The notes below the pieces were generated by a model. The model saw only the letters and a program-made list of their open reading frames with translations, was not told the DNA's origin and did not search any database. This document shows positions 7,902 to 17,323 of a DNA stretch of 64,000 bases, piece by piece; the first letter of the stretch is position 1; each line of letters begins with the position of its first letter. Origin of the DNA: Harmothoe impar. Taxonomy: Eukaryota; Annelida; Polychaeta; Phyllodocida; Polynoidae. Made by a program: the position numbers and the translations under genes. The stretch is from contig OX381705.1 of NCBI GenBank assembly GCA_947462335.1, positions 1,240,001-1,304,000 on the forward strand, read 5' to 3'.

Positions 7902-10385
7902 GATAAGTCGGCTCCCTATTCTGAGGTCAGTGTGGGCTGGGGAGTAGAGTCAGAGTCGTCAACCATAGTGGTGCTCCCCGCAGAGGTAGGAAGTGAGTGT
8001 TTAGTACCTCCATTTAGTGGTAGACAGTGTAGTCCTAAATGTGGTAGAGGGAACAATTCAGTTGGGGAATTATATTCTCGAGTTTCGGTGTCGAACACTT
8101 CCTCTCAACCAGAGGGGGGCGTGGTCGGGTACGCAGATGAATTCTCGGGTAGCTCTCTTCGAGAGTGTGGATACCCACAGTCCAGCGCAGAGGTTGTGGG
8201 TGGTGCTGCAGCAGACCCTTTTACAGTTTTTTCCGGTTGTTTGCTGAGTGAGAGACCGTACCCGGGTCTTGTCAAAGGCAATTTGGATGTGTTAACAAAG
8301 GTAAACAGTGGTTCTGTTGTTGTTTTGAAATCTCGTATGGGCGCCGCCATGTTGGATCCCGTGGAGTCTCGGGCGGTGGGGTGCGAGACTTGGCGCGAGA
8401 AAGGCTGTGACGTCATCAGTAAAAATGGCGTTGGTAGCGAGTCAAATTCAATGCCGGATCCGGCTGGTTGTCAAGTTTCGGGAAATGGAGGCGAGTTTCA
8501 CAAGATGGATGGTTGCTTTGACGGTAGACAGCTTTCGCTGACGGATATCATGGTTGAAGGTGAGGAAGATATTGATTGTTTCCCGGTGGGCGCTGTTTTA
8601 AAGGAAGTTCCCAATTATCGCTCGGCTTTGCCGGAGCCGGTGGTAAAGACAAATAGGCCGGGGTCTGACGGTGGAGTGGTTAGGCCTTGTGGATTGTATT
8701 GTAGAGGCTACCATTTCTTGGGAGGTTCCCCTACACATTTAAACCCGTGTGTCTTTTTTGACGAGTGTTACAACCACCCGGTAGGGGTGGACCCAAAGGC
8801 TGACTATTTGTTTAACGGGGTGACAAATGGTTTTCAGATAGTAGATGATGAATTTGTAGGTGGCTATACTCGTGAGAATTATGATTCTATTTTGAAGGGG
8901 GGCGCCAGAGCAAAAATGGACGCACTAGTAAGAGAGGAGTTGTCGGTGGGGAAAGTGTGTAAAGTAGTTGAGAAACCCCAGTGTGTCCATTCACTTGGGG
9001 CAATATTCAAAACGGACGGGGCTATTCGCCCAATAACAGATTGTAGTAGAGGGGTATCAGGCCCAGGGGGGAAGAGTATCAATGACTTCATGGAATCAAC
9101 ATGTGAGAAGTTTGCTTTTGTCAGGATGGATCATATACTAGAGTCGGTGACTCAAAATTGTTTTTTCTCAGTGATTGACATAAGTGCTGCGTATAGGTCA
9201 GTACCAGTGAGAGTGGAAGACAGGGTCAGGCAGGGGTTTGTCTGGGAGTTGGACGGTGTGGAAAGTTATTTCCAAGATTGTAGCCTCAGTTTCGGGCTGA
9301 AGTGTGCCCCATTTATTTTTACCCAACTCACAGAGTTTGTGATAAGGTGTTTGGAGAGAAGGGGTGTGGACAAGGTCTATGGGTACTTAGATGACTTTCT
9401 GGTGATTGGTAGTACGTATGAAGAGTGCAGGGTGAAGCAGGCAGCCTTAGTCAACTTGTTGCGTCGGCTAGGGTTTTATATAGCCTGGAAGAAGGTGGTC
9501 AGTCCGACTCAGGTATGCAGATACCTAGGACTAGAGTTAGACAGTGTCAAGTTAGAGGTTCGCCTTCCACAAGATAAGGTGGAGAAGGTGACCAAAATGG
9601 TAGACAGTTTCATTGACATGGATGCCTGTTCTAGAAAAGATTTGGAAATCCTGGCTGGGCATTTAGCTCATGCTAGCCAGGTGGTTAGGGGGGGACGTAC
9701 TTTTTCAAGACGAGTAATCAACCTCTTGAAATTTGTTCCAAGTGACAGGAAGGTGGTACATTTACCTGGCTGGTTCAAAGAAGACATGTATTGGTGGAAG
9801 AATTTTATGGAAGTATTTAATGGCAAGGCCAAGATGATTAGGTGCAGTTCCAAAATGGCGGGTCAGGTCCAGACAGACTCTTCCATGACAGGGTTTGGAG
9901 CAAGGTGGGACGGTGATTGGGTGGCCGGATCATGGGACATGGACCATCAGCATGAGGCCGAGGTGTACCTGGACCATCACTATTCCCAGAGGCCGTCAGA
10001 GGTGGTGCCGGAGGCCGATATCAATTTGTTAGAGTTGTGGCCGGTGTTAGCAGCGGTAGAAAGGTGGGGGGAGTGGTGGAGAGATGGTCGGGTGGTGATC
10101 TGGACTGATAATACCCAGGTTCAGTCTATGCTTAGGACGGGTAGGTCCACAAGTGTCAGGGCCATGTGGTGGATTAGAGAGCTCTTTTGGAGGTGTTGTT
10201 TTTATAACATTCATATTACTTCTAAAAGGATTTCCTCTAAAGAGAATACGGTAGCGGACTATTTGTCCAGGCTGTTTGATGTAAAGTGCAAAGGTTCACT
10301 CCCACCCTCTTTCTCAGACTGGCTATGTTGCTTCCAGGTGACAGACTGCGGGGGAAGCTGCATACATACCAGTCAAGGTGGATGA
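7902..10385 (+). CDS. Reverse transcriptase / RNase H of the Ngaro-type element
   Basis: The frame follows the gag TAG directly (DKSAPYSEVSVGWG) with no new ATG until 8,337, so it is probably made by stop-codon readthrough or by internal initiation. Numbering from 7,932, the RT palm motifs are clear: FSVIDISAAYR (about 412-422), SFGLKCAPF (453-461) and GYLDDFLVIG with the catalytic YLDD at 485-488, then RYLGLELD. RNase H follows with QTDSS (Asp 649), ELW (Glu 701), WTDN (Asp 726) and ADYLSR (Asp 776), the expected D-E-D-D set. The region before the RT (1-230) is not recognised. The enzyme copies element RNA to DNA and removes the RNA strand. The 3' end overlaps the recombinase frame. No disabling mutation apart from the TAG question. 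Confidence 0.92.
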   Translation, partial: DKSAPYSEVSVGWGVESESSTIVVLPAEVGSECLVPPFSGRQCSPKCGRGNNSVGELYSRVSVSNTSSQPEGGVVGYADEFSGSSLRECGYPQSSAEVVGGAAADPFTVFSGCLLSERPYPGLVKGNLDVLTKVNSGSVVVLKSRMGAAMLDPVESRAVGCETWREKGCDVISKNGVGSESNSMPDPAGCQVSGNGGEFHKMDGCFDGRQLSLTDIMVEGEEDIDCFPVGAVLKEVPNYRSALPEPVVKTNRPGSDGGVVRPCGLYCRGYHFLGGSPTHLNPCVFFDECYNHPVGVDPKADYLFNGVTNGFQIVDDEFVGGYTRENYDSILKGGARAKMDALVREELSVGKVCKVVEKPQCVHSLGAIFKTDGAIRPITDCSRGVSGPGGKSINDFMESTCEKFAFVRMDHILESVTQNCFFSVIDISAAYRSVPVRVEDRVRQGFVWELDGVESYFQDCSLSFGLKCAPFIFTQLTEFVIRCLERRGVDKVYGYLDDFLVIGSTYEECRVKQAALVNLLRRLGFYIAWKKVVSPTQVCRYLGLELDSVKLEVRLPQDKVEKVTKMVDSFIDMDACSRKDLEILAGHLAHASQVVRGGRTFSRRVINLLKFVPSDRKVVHLPGWFKEDMYWWKNFMEVFNGKAKMIRCSSKMAGQVQTDSSMTGFGARWDGDWVAGSWDMDHQHEAEVYLDHHYSQRPSEVVPEADINLLELWPVLAAVERWGEWWRDGRVVIWTDNTQVQSMLRTGRSTSVRAMWWIRELFWRCCFYNIHITSKRISSKENTVADYLSRLFDVKCKGSLPPSFSDWLCCFQVTDCGGSCIHTSQGG

Positions 10386-11305
10386 GTGAGAATTCTAAAG
10401 CTACGCGCAAGTCTCAGTGGAGGTCCTACTTTAGTTTTTGCTCGGAGTTTGGGTACACAGACCCACTACCGGCGACTTTAGATATGTTATTATTGTATGT
10501 GGTACATTTAGCTGACAGGTTGCAGTTTAAATCAATTAATCAGTACATGGGGGCAGTATGGATCCTGCATGACATGGCGGGTATCCCTCATGTAGATCCC
10601 CATACTTTTGAGTTGGTTATCACCCTGCGGGGGATAAAAAGGACACTGGGGGATGTCACTAAGCAAGCTAGGCCGGCTACGCTAAGGGACCTAGTGGCCC
10701 TGTTTCAGGGGTTAGATATGAGTCTAAGTGAGGACGTGGCATTCTGGGTAGCAGTTTTATTGGGGTTTCGAGGGCTGCTGCGTAAGTCAAATCTGGTTGA
10801 GCAGGAGTTGTCAGTGAAGGGGTCAGACATCTCATGGGAGTCATGGGGAGTAGGTATCACGGTACGCCGTACCAAGACTATTTGTTTTAATGAAAGGGTT
10901 CTTTTCATTCCCTTCGTCCCGATCCCAGGTTCAATATTCTGTATTTGTTATTACTTGTCGTTGTTATGTAGCATGGTTCAAATTCCGGGACGGGGGTCTC
11001 AGCTGGTGGGTTACATGAAGGCTGGGAAGTGGGTACGGGGCTCGTATGGTTGGTACTCTAAAAAGCTGTCAAAACTGTGTGTTGTTCAAGGTCTGGTTAT
11101 GTTGTCATCCCACTCGATGAGACGTGGGGGGGCAAGCCTGCTAGCAGAGAACGGTGTAAGCCTGGTGGACATTAAGAACTTAGGAGATTGGCAGAGTGTG
11201 AGCGTGTTGTTCTACTTGACGCGGACTTTGGAGTCAAAAATTGGGTTGGACAAGTCTATCGTCCGTAGGATATTCCAGAACCCAAGTACTTATGTACATG
11301 ACTAA
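10325..11305 (+). CDS. Tyrosine recombinase of the Ngaro-type element
   Basis: The frame is open from 10,280; the first ATG is 10,325 (MLLPGDRLRGKLHTYQ), overlapping the end of the RT ORF by about 60 bases in another frame. Counting from 10,286, the catalytic residues are seen in GFRGLLRKSNL (Arg 166), SSHSMRRGG (His 276 and Arg 279) and DWQSVSVLFYL (Tyr 310), the R-H-x-x-R-Y set of phage-integrase-like enzymes as found in DIRS/Ngaro. The N-terminal part (WMSENSKATRKSQWRSYFSF) matches the SAM-like DNA-binding half. It would insert the circular cDNA into the genome. All key residues are present. Confidence 0.92.
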   Translation: MLLPGDRLRGKLHTYQSRWMSENSKATRKSQWRSYFSFCSEFGYTDPLPATLDMLLLYVVHLADRLQFKSINQYMGAVWILHDMAGIPHVDPHTFELVITLRGIKRTLGDVTKQARPATLRDLVALFQGLDMSLSEDVAFWVAVLLGFRGLLRKSNLVEQELSVKGSDISWESWGVGITVRRTKTICFNERVLFIPFVPIPGSIFCICYYLSLLCSMVQIPGRGSQLVGYMKAGKWVRGSYGWYSKKLSKLCVVQGLVMLSSHSMRRGGASLLAENGVSLVDIKNLGDWQSVSVLFYLTRTLESKIGLDKSIVRRIFQNPSTYVHD

Positions 11306-11337
11306 CTGACTGGACTTCCTGCGGTTGGGCGTGGTTG

Positions 11338-11430
11338 GCCTGTGTACATGTGATAGGTCCCGTGAATAAACACGCCCAAACCTAAGTCAGTAGTTGTGTG
11401 CTATTCATTGCCATATTGATACGGTATTTA
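11338..11430 (+). repeat. Split direct repeat B1
   Basis: Runs GCCTGTGTACATGTGATAGG ... GATACGGTATTTA. It contains GTGAATAAACACGCCC, which may serve as a polyadenylation signal (AATAAA). The same 93 bp recur as B2. Confidence 0.93.
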
Positions 11431-11603
11431 TTGTGGTCATAAGTTCCCGCTTATGACGCTATAAACACATTCATATATGCACCCCCTCTGGTGTACATAG
11501 ACAGTGCCGCCACCTGGTGGGCATCTGGAGAACCCCCAGAAGGACAGGCGTACAGACATCCACATTTGAAGTCGGCACAGAGCTGAACAGACTGTTTTTT
11601 CTT
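11431..11603 (+). repeat. Split direct repeat A2
   Basis: Repeats A1 (6,182-6,354) directly after B1, as expected for circularisation of an A-B joined intermediate. It carries a second CCACCTGGTG motif (11,510-11,519). Confidence 0.95.
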
Positions 11604-11618
11604 TTATTACAATGTGAT

Positions 11619-11711
11619 GCCTGTGTACATGTGATAGGTCCCGTGAATAAACACGCCCAAACCTAAGTCAGTAGTTGTGTGCTATTCATTGCCATATTGA
11701 TACGGTATTTA
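11619..11711 (+). repeat. Split direct repeat B2, right end of element
   Basis: Repeats B1; 15 bases (TTATTACAATGTGAT) lie between A2 and B2. After GGTATTTATT the sequence leaves the element. Confidence 0.93.
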
Positions 11712-11830
11712 TTTGATAGTTGTAGTATATTTTAAAGCACTAACTGAGGGACATGAGCAGTAACATACCCGGCAGTCTGTACAATACACTTGGAGCTGTG
11801 GTTTCTCCTCATTTCTAATCCAACCATTTC

Positions 11831-12094
11831 AGGGAGTGGTCATTTTTTGACAACATGGGGGGTTGGTGGATTTGGGGGGGGACCAAAAAGATTTGGACCC
11901 CTTCGAGGGGGGGACCAAAAAAAATTGGACCCCTCTTGAGGGGGGGACCAAAGAAATTGCACCCCTTTTTAGTCAAAAAGCCCACGCGTTACTATAGCTC
12001 AAAACCAAAAATATTTCGACTCGCTCACGCGAAAATCCACCAACCCCCCCCCCCTGTTGTTAACAAATAAACAGTTAAAAAATAACCACTCCCT
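11831..12094. mobile_element. G-tract inverted-repeat element, copy 2
   Basis: The ends are AGGGAGTGGTCATTTTTTGA and AAAAAATAACCACTCCCT. Three internal modules of GGGGGGGACCAAAAAAATT type. Same family as 4,508-4,808. An open frame across it is low-complexity and not a gene. Confidence 0.75.
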
Positions 12095-12982
12095 AACTAT
12101 ACATTTTTTATTACGTCACTTGTTGGTAATTCCTTATCTTGATCACATTCTATATCAAACCGTGATTGTATTCTATATCATATCCCCAATCTAATGATAT
12201 ACGCTAATGGTAAATTAATTTGACTAAATGTACCTACATATAACTTCATGATAGTCCTTTGCTAGGCCTATATGCCTACGGAACCCGGCGCCTATTCAAG
12301 ACCCGGCGGCTATTAACTTCAGAACCTTCCTACCCCCATAGTACAAGAAATATGTGAAATGGTTTGGCACTTCCGGCAGAAAGCATGAAATTTGGTATAC
12401 AGGGGTTTTAAGATGTGCTGAACCCGATTCTAAGAGGATACATTCATATTTATTAATGTGACTACATTTAAAACGACATTGAAAAAATAAAGTAAAAATA
12501 CACTTTTAATTCTTTAAAAATACATATTTACTATTTTAGAATGGAATAAAATTCAAAAGATAATCCTAATGATAGAAACCAATATACATGTATTTATTGC
12601 ATGTGAAAAAGTAGTGTTCAGATGGATGGTTATGCATAATAAGGCAGTAATTTGCATATATTCATTACTGCTTTCTACAAACCAAAAAAGTCATTTGGTT
12701 AGACCTGTTGTGCATTATAGGTCAACAAACCCTTATCACAATAACACATCTTGGTTGTTTAAACCTTTCCATATGACATAAATCATAAACTAACATTCCT
12801 AATAGCATAATTTATTCCACTTAATCCTTAACCATTGTCCTTAATGCATGCACATACTTTTTAGAGAAAGACAGGATAATACTGCTCACATAGATGTTGG
12901 TCTTTGGTCATGTAAATGTAAACATGTATGTTATATATATTGCTAATTAATGGGTAGATATGTTAAAATTGCATATTCTCTA
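12095..12982. other. AT-rich intergenic DNA
   Basis: Contains a fragment of the GGCGCC-rich repeat at about 12,284-12,335. No gene or clear element otherwise. Confidence 0.5.
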
Positions 12983-13405
12983 GGGAAGAGTAAGGCAGAG
13001 CAGAGTAATGTAGAATAGAACTACAGGCAGAGTAAGGCAGGACAAAGCAGAGCAGAGTAATGTAGAGTAGAGCTTGGGCAGATCAAGGCAGAGCACAGTA
13101 ATGTAGAATAGAGCAAGGCAGAGTAGAGCGGGGCAAGGTAGAGCAGCAGAGTAATGTAGAGTAGAGCAGGGTAGAACAAGGCAGAGTAATTCAGGGTAAG
13201 GCAGAGGAAGGCAAAGCATAGTAATATAAAGAAGAGAAGGGCAGTGCGAGGTAAAGTGATGCAGGGTAAGGCAAAGTAAGGTAGAGTAAGGCAGGGCATA
13301 GTCATGTTGAATAGAGTCAGGCAGAGTAAGGCAGAATAAGGCAGAGTAGAGTAGAATAGAGTAGAGCAGAGCAGAGCAAGGCAGGACAAGGTGGGGTGTG
13401 ACAAA
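12983..13405. repeat. Degenerate purine-rich tandem repeat
   Basis: The plus strand is almost all A/G with T and isolated C, in variants of GGCAGAGTAAGGCAGAGCAG and GTAATGTAGAGTAGAGC. The antisense open frames rich in Leu, Ser, Tyr and Cys are caused by this composition. Confidence 0.85.
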
Positions 13406-13439
13406 GCAGGGTATTACAGTACTTTGGAGTGCACCCCTT

Positions 13440-14446
13440 CCCAGCCAACACACCCTAGTTGACCCTAGATGGGTTACAGATGGGCTGCCTTATGGGGCCC
13501 ATGTGGGCTGCCCATCTGGGACCTGCTTCGTTTTGACCGGAGCTATCAGGTGGGGCCCAGAAGGGCTTGCCCAGGTTTGAAGTGAGCTGGCCCTGTTCAG
13601 ATCTAAGTGGGACCCAGGTGGGCTCCTTCAGTTGGGTAACACGTAATTGGGGGGTGGGGAGAGTATAGTTACCAACATGTATCCCAGTGGGTCTGTTAAT
13701 TTATCTGCATTTAATGTGATCTCTGTGTAGACAATTTCATATAATATGAGCATACTGTGAAAACTGTTTTATTTCAATGGTTTTAAAGGAATGGTGAATT
13801 TATGGCTCATTGTAATTAAGACAAGAAAATGTCTATAGGATATCAAATCCTATGTACTCTCAATAATTACATCTAGTGGTATGCTCAGGAACAATACTTG
13901 CCCACTTAGCCCAGGGCTAGCCCAGGTGAACCCCCCTCTTTTGGAGAAAGGTCTTTGAAACTTGATCATGAAAGTTGTGTTGATAGATTTGTGTGGCCAT
14001 TTTACTCATTTCGAAAGCAATGAGCTTGCTTGAAATTAATGGTCTATCACGTGTCATCATGTCTTGACATTTTCCTGTGGGTATAATGGCTTGTGACACG
14101 GCTTCTTCTCCCATCATTTCCCCATACAAAGTCATACTCAATGTCCGATCATTACAGACTATTGAACTTTATGAGGTTTCCGCATATTTCTTTATATTAT
14201 CACCAACCTCAACCATTCATTTGTTTATGATGGAGGTTGCTTTCCATGCCATTCCTTGTCTGGTATGATAAATCACAAAGCAGTGTGAGAAGGATGTGTA
14301 ACCCCACTGTAATCAATAAAGTTATAATTTCTTCTCCTCTGCTTTTAATTCAGCCCTGACAATTCCCAGTAAATACCCAGATATGGGTTAGCCCATGGTG
14401 CCCAGAGACTCACCCATATGGGGCCCATTTGGGTGTGTTGGCTGGG
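13440..14446. mobile_element. TIR element of about 1 kb (CCCAGCCAACACACCC)
   Basis: A perfect 16-bp terminal inverted repeat, CCCAGCCAACACACCC at 13,440-13,455 and GGGTGTGTTGGCTGGG at 14,431-14,446. It is echoed just inside by TATGGGGCCCATGTGGG and ATATGGGGCCCATTTGGG. The interior is AT-rich without a transposase frame, so it is a non-autonomous element. It sits between two tandem arrays. Confidence 0.7.
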
Positions 14447-14456
14447 TTGGAATCTA

Positions 14457-15010
14457 CCCCCTAGGACATCTACCCCCTATGATATCTTCTCCCTAGGATT
14501 TTTACCCCTTAGGACATCCACTCCCTTGGACATCTACCCCCTGAACTTTTACTCTCTAGGACTTCTACCTCTGGAGAAATCTAACGCCTCCCCATAATGT
14601 GACTCAACCATATGGGTAAGTGCAGGGGCTTGATGTCCCCAGGTATAAGTCCTAGAGGGTAAAGGGGGTAGATGTCCCAGGGGGTAGATGTCCAGAGGTA
14701 GGTGTCCAAGGGGGTGGATGTCCTAGGGGGTAGAAGTTGTAATGGGGTAACGTCCAGCGGATAGATGTCGAAGGAGATAAAAGTCCTACGGGGTAGATGT
14801 CCTAGGGGGTAGATGTCTCAGGGGTTAGATTCCAGGGGGTTGATGTCCAGGGGTAGGTGTCCCAGGGGGTGGATGCCCAAGGGGCTAGGTGCCCAAGGGG
14901 ATGGAATTGCAGGGAATAGATGTCCAAGGGGATAAACGTTCTAGGGATAGATGTCCAGGGGGTAGAAGTCCAGGGGGTAGATGTCCAGGGGTAGATGTCC
15001 AGGGGTACCT
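14457..15010. repeat. Inverted minisatellite of GTAGATGTCC-(A)GGGGG units
   Basis: From 14,457 to about 14,590 the units read CTACCCCCTAGGACAT; after a 50-base spacer they read the other way, ATGTCCTAGGGGGTAG, up to 15,010. Unit length varies from about 16 to 22 bp. The two halves can pair as a large hairpin. Antisense open frames over it (PWTSTPWTS type) are artefacts. Confidence 0.85.
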
Positions 15011-16033
15011 GTCCTAGCACCACTGAGGTAGATGAGGATGGGGCATATACCTAGCACACCATGACCCTTTATCCAGTCAACTTCTGTACATCCTAGTCCG
15101 GATGCCTAGAAATCCACCATTACATGATCAGAATTTGGACAAAAGCACATGCTAATTTTAATTACACTTGAGAATCCATGTGTTCTATGATGTAAGCATG
15201 CTCAACATTAACACACAATCTAATGCACAGGGAAATGTGTAAAGGAGTGATTTAGATAAATAGGATGTCAGTTGAGCATTCAATTTTTGAATCCTAACTG
15301 TTTCCTGTGCACACATTTCTGTGACATCATCAATTTGTGTGATCCAAATATAGTCATTCCTGACTATCTTTATGACTAATATGTGGCTAAGTTGTATAGT
15401 CCCCCAAGTATGGGAGCCAAAATATGTTGGTATAGTCACTACTGACTATGGGTATTATTATCAGTGAAGAGACAGACACACAGACCGACACATAGACAGA
15501 CACACAGACAGACAGGCAGACACACAAAGAGACAAAGCAGATGACCATGCCAGTGTTTTCTTATACATGTATTGATGTTTAGTGGATTTCTGACCTTTGA
15601 CTTTGACTTTGACCTTGATCATTTCTAGATAGCATCATACAGATAGCAGATTTGGAAACAGCATTATCATATTACCCTAGTTCACCCCTATTATAAGGTG
15701 TAAGCCCTTCTAATTAAAATGTGTGATACTTTATTGGTTTATTCTTCATTTTCACACTTTTTTAGTTTAATGTACATTTTCATGTGGAAATAATTTTCAA
15801 AAATCATGTATCCTCTTTGATATGAGTTCAGTATTATGTAAAGACCCTGTGTGCAACTTTTCATGTTTTCTGCCAGAGGTGCCAAATACCTGCTGAAATT
15901 GTTACATATTTACTCTACTACCAGCCCCTATTCAAGGGAGGCGCCTATTCAAAACCCGGCGCCAAAACGCGACGATACAGTATCACTACCCTTTGATGCA
16001 TCATACCGGTAAAGACAGCAATCCAGTAATATG
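15011..16033. other. Intergenic DNA with simple repeats
   Basis: Holds a CAGACAGACACA microsatellite (about 15,465-15,530), a TTTGACTTTGACCTTGA tract (about 15,594-15,620) and a GGCGCC-repeat fragment (about 15,918-15,985). No gene seen. Confidence 0.55.
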
Positions 16034-16037
16034 TTAA

Positions 16038-16248
16038 CCCTTTAAGGCAGCATGATACCTTAATGCACCATGCCCTTGGTTATCGTGCTGCATGAATGCA
16101 GCCCTGGCAAGTAACTCGCCAGTGCTGCATTCAAGCATCATACCGATCTTGAGACAGGCCTGTAGGGTTGACATAATGCACTAATGCAGCCCCGGCGAGT
16201 TACTCACCAGGGCTGCATTGGTCCTTAACAACATCCGTCCTTATAGGG
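16038..16248. mobile_element. TTAA-flanked hairpin MITE
   Basis: TTAA (16,034-16,037) then CCCTTTAAGGCAGCATGATA; right end CATCCGTCCTTATAGGG then TTAA (16,249-16,252). Inside are two hairpins built on TGCAGCCC-(T/C)GGCGAGTTACTC and its complement. piggyBac-like ends, no coding capacity. Confidence 0.78.
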
Positions 16249-16352
16249 TTAATACAAGGATTGATTGGTGCCTTATTAACTTTGGTGAACCAATGAACTT
16301 ATTCGCGCACAAAATGAATTATTCAAAATATTCTTGTAGGGGTACTATATTA

Positions 16353-16703
16353 TGTGTTTACTCCACATGGAGCGTTTGCTAGTTAGCCGGCTCGGTCCCT
16401 GCACCTGGGGTTAGTACACACAGTTCCCGGGAGGGGATTCTGATCCTCTCTTGGTTTCCGTGTGTCATCCACAGGTGAGTGGCCCACCCACACCTGCACA
16501 CGTGACCACAGTGCAGGATATATATGAGGTGTTGACAACCCGTAGCGGGCAGTCAGTTCTGACTCGACTCATGATACTTCACACAGTCCTATTGTGCGGA
16601 CAGACGGTATAACATCCCTGTGGTTTATTCTTGTAATAAACAGATATATACTCTCGCACCTGGAAACTGCTGTTCCTTGTTGTTCTTTAAAGGGCTAAAC
16701 ACA
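16353..16703 (+). repeat. Possible solo LTR
   Basis: A 351-bp block starts TGTGTTTACTCC and ends GGCTAAACACA, so the ends are an inverted TGTGTTTA/TAAACACA. It contains a TATA-like GGATATATATGAGG near 16,514 and a polyadenylation-like TTGTAATAAACAG near 16,633, in the order expected of a retrotransposon LTR. It is GC-richer than its AT-rich flanks. I see no 5-bp target duplication, and the flanks carry a short repeated ACAAAATGAATAATTCACAA motif. The strand is inferred from the TATA to AATAAA order. Confidence 0.45.
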
Positions 16704-16923
16704 AACCACCACATTCTTGAACAAAATGAATAATTCACAATATTCTTGAACAAAATGTATTTATAATTCACAATATTTCCCACATTATGGGAAGATAACA
16801 CACATCTTAAACTTCGCTGGTCCCCCTTCCATTATCAAGGGCGCAGGTCCCTAGCGCGGGGTCACACTCTCCATCTTTGGCAAAGTTCAAAACATGTGTA
16901 CAGGAGAGTGTACATCACGCGTG
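16704..16923. other. AT-rich spacer before the satellite
   Basis: Short tandem copies of TTCTTGAACAAAATG and AATTCACAATATT, then unique sequence up to the 21-bp satellite. No gene. Confidence 0.5.
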
Positions 16924-17152
16924 CCTACCCCTGTCCCACCTGTCCCCTACCCCTGTCCCACCTGTCCCCTACTCCTGTCCCACCTGTCCCCTACCCCTGT
17001 CTCACCTGTCCCCTACCCCTGTCCCACCTGTCCCCTACTCCTGTCTCACCTGTCCCCTACCCCTGTCCCACCTGTCCCCTACCCCTGTCTCACCTGTCCC
17101 CTTTCCCTGTCTCACCTGTCCCCTACCCCTGTCTCACCTGTCCCCTACCCCT
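16924..17152. repeat. 21-bp satellite, first block
   Basis: Units of CCTGTCCCACCTGTCCCCTA plus one C (21 bp) with T/C variants. Separated from the main block by a 170-bp unique insert that recurs on the far side of the array. Confidence 0.95.
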
Positions 17153-17323
17153 ATCAAAACTCCAAACCTTTAGACACCCAGTGTTTATAAAAAAAAAGGC
17201 CCTTATATGAAGCACGATACATTGAATGTTTCTGGACCTAAATATCAAACATAATTTTTGAATAACTTTTTGTAACTTTGCCCCCTATAGCATAAAAAGT
17301 CTATATAGATAAAAGTCTATATT
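17153..17323. repeat. Dispersed repeat interrupting the satellite
   Basis: TATCAAAACTCCAAACCTTT ... GCCCCCTATAGCATAAAAAG. A near copy lies at 23,518-23,676 beyond the satellite, and a more decayed one at about 29,545-29,615 (GAATGTTTCTGGACC...AACTTTTTGTAACTT). Confidence 0.75.

Larger units (their letters stand above)
6182..11713 (+). mobile_element. Ngaro/PAT-type tyrosine-recombinase retrotransposon, near complete
   Basis: The element has the order A1 (6,182-6,354), Gag-like ORF, RT/RNase H ORF, recombinase ORF, B1 (11,338-11,430), A2 (11,431-11,603), B2 (11,619-11,711). A2 repeats A1 over 173 bp with one obvious change, and B2 repeats B1 over 93 bp. This split direct repeat layout is the textbook structure of Ngaro and PAT elements, which integrate through a circular intermediate using a tyrosine recombinase and make no target duplication. 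There is no methyltransferase ORF, which favours Ngaro over DIRS. The close match of the repeats and the long open frames suggest a recent insertion. Confidence 0.92.

Noticed and set aside
6182..11713. Classification as a DIRS1-type or LTR retrotransposon
   Set aside because: DIRS1 has inverted terminal repeats and usually a methyltransferase ORF, and LTR elements have DDE integrase; here the repeats are split and direct and the integrase is a tyrosine recombinase.
12980..13453. Antisense frames rich in Leu/Tyr/Ser/Cys resembling membrane proteins
   Set aside because: They arise from a purine-rich tandem repeat on the plus strand; hydrophobicity is compositional.
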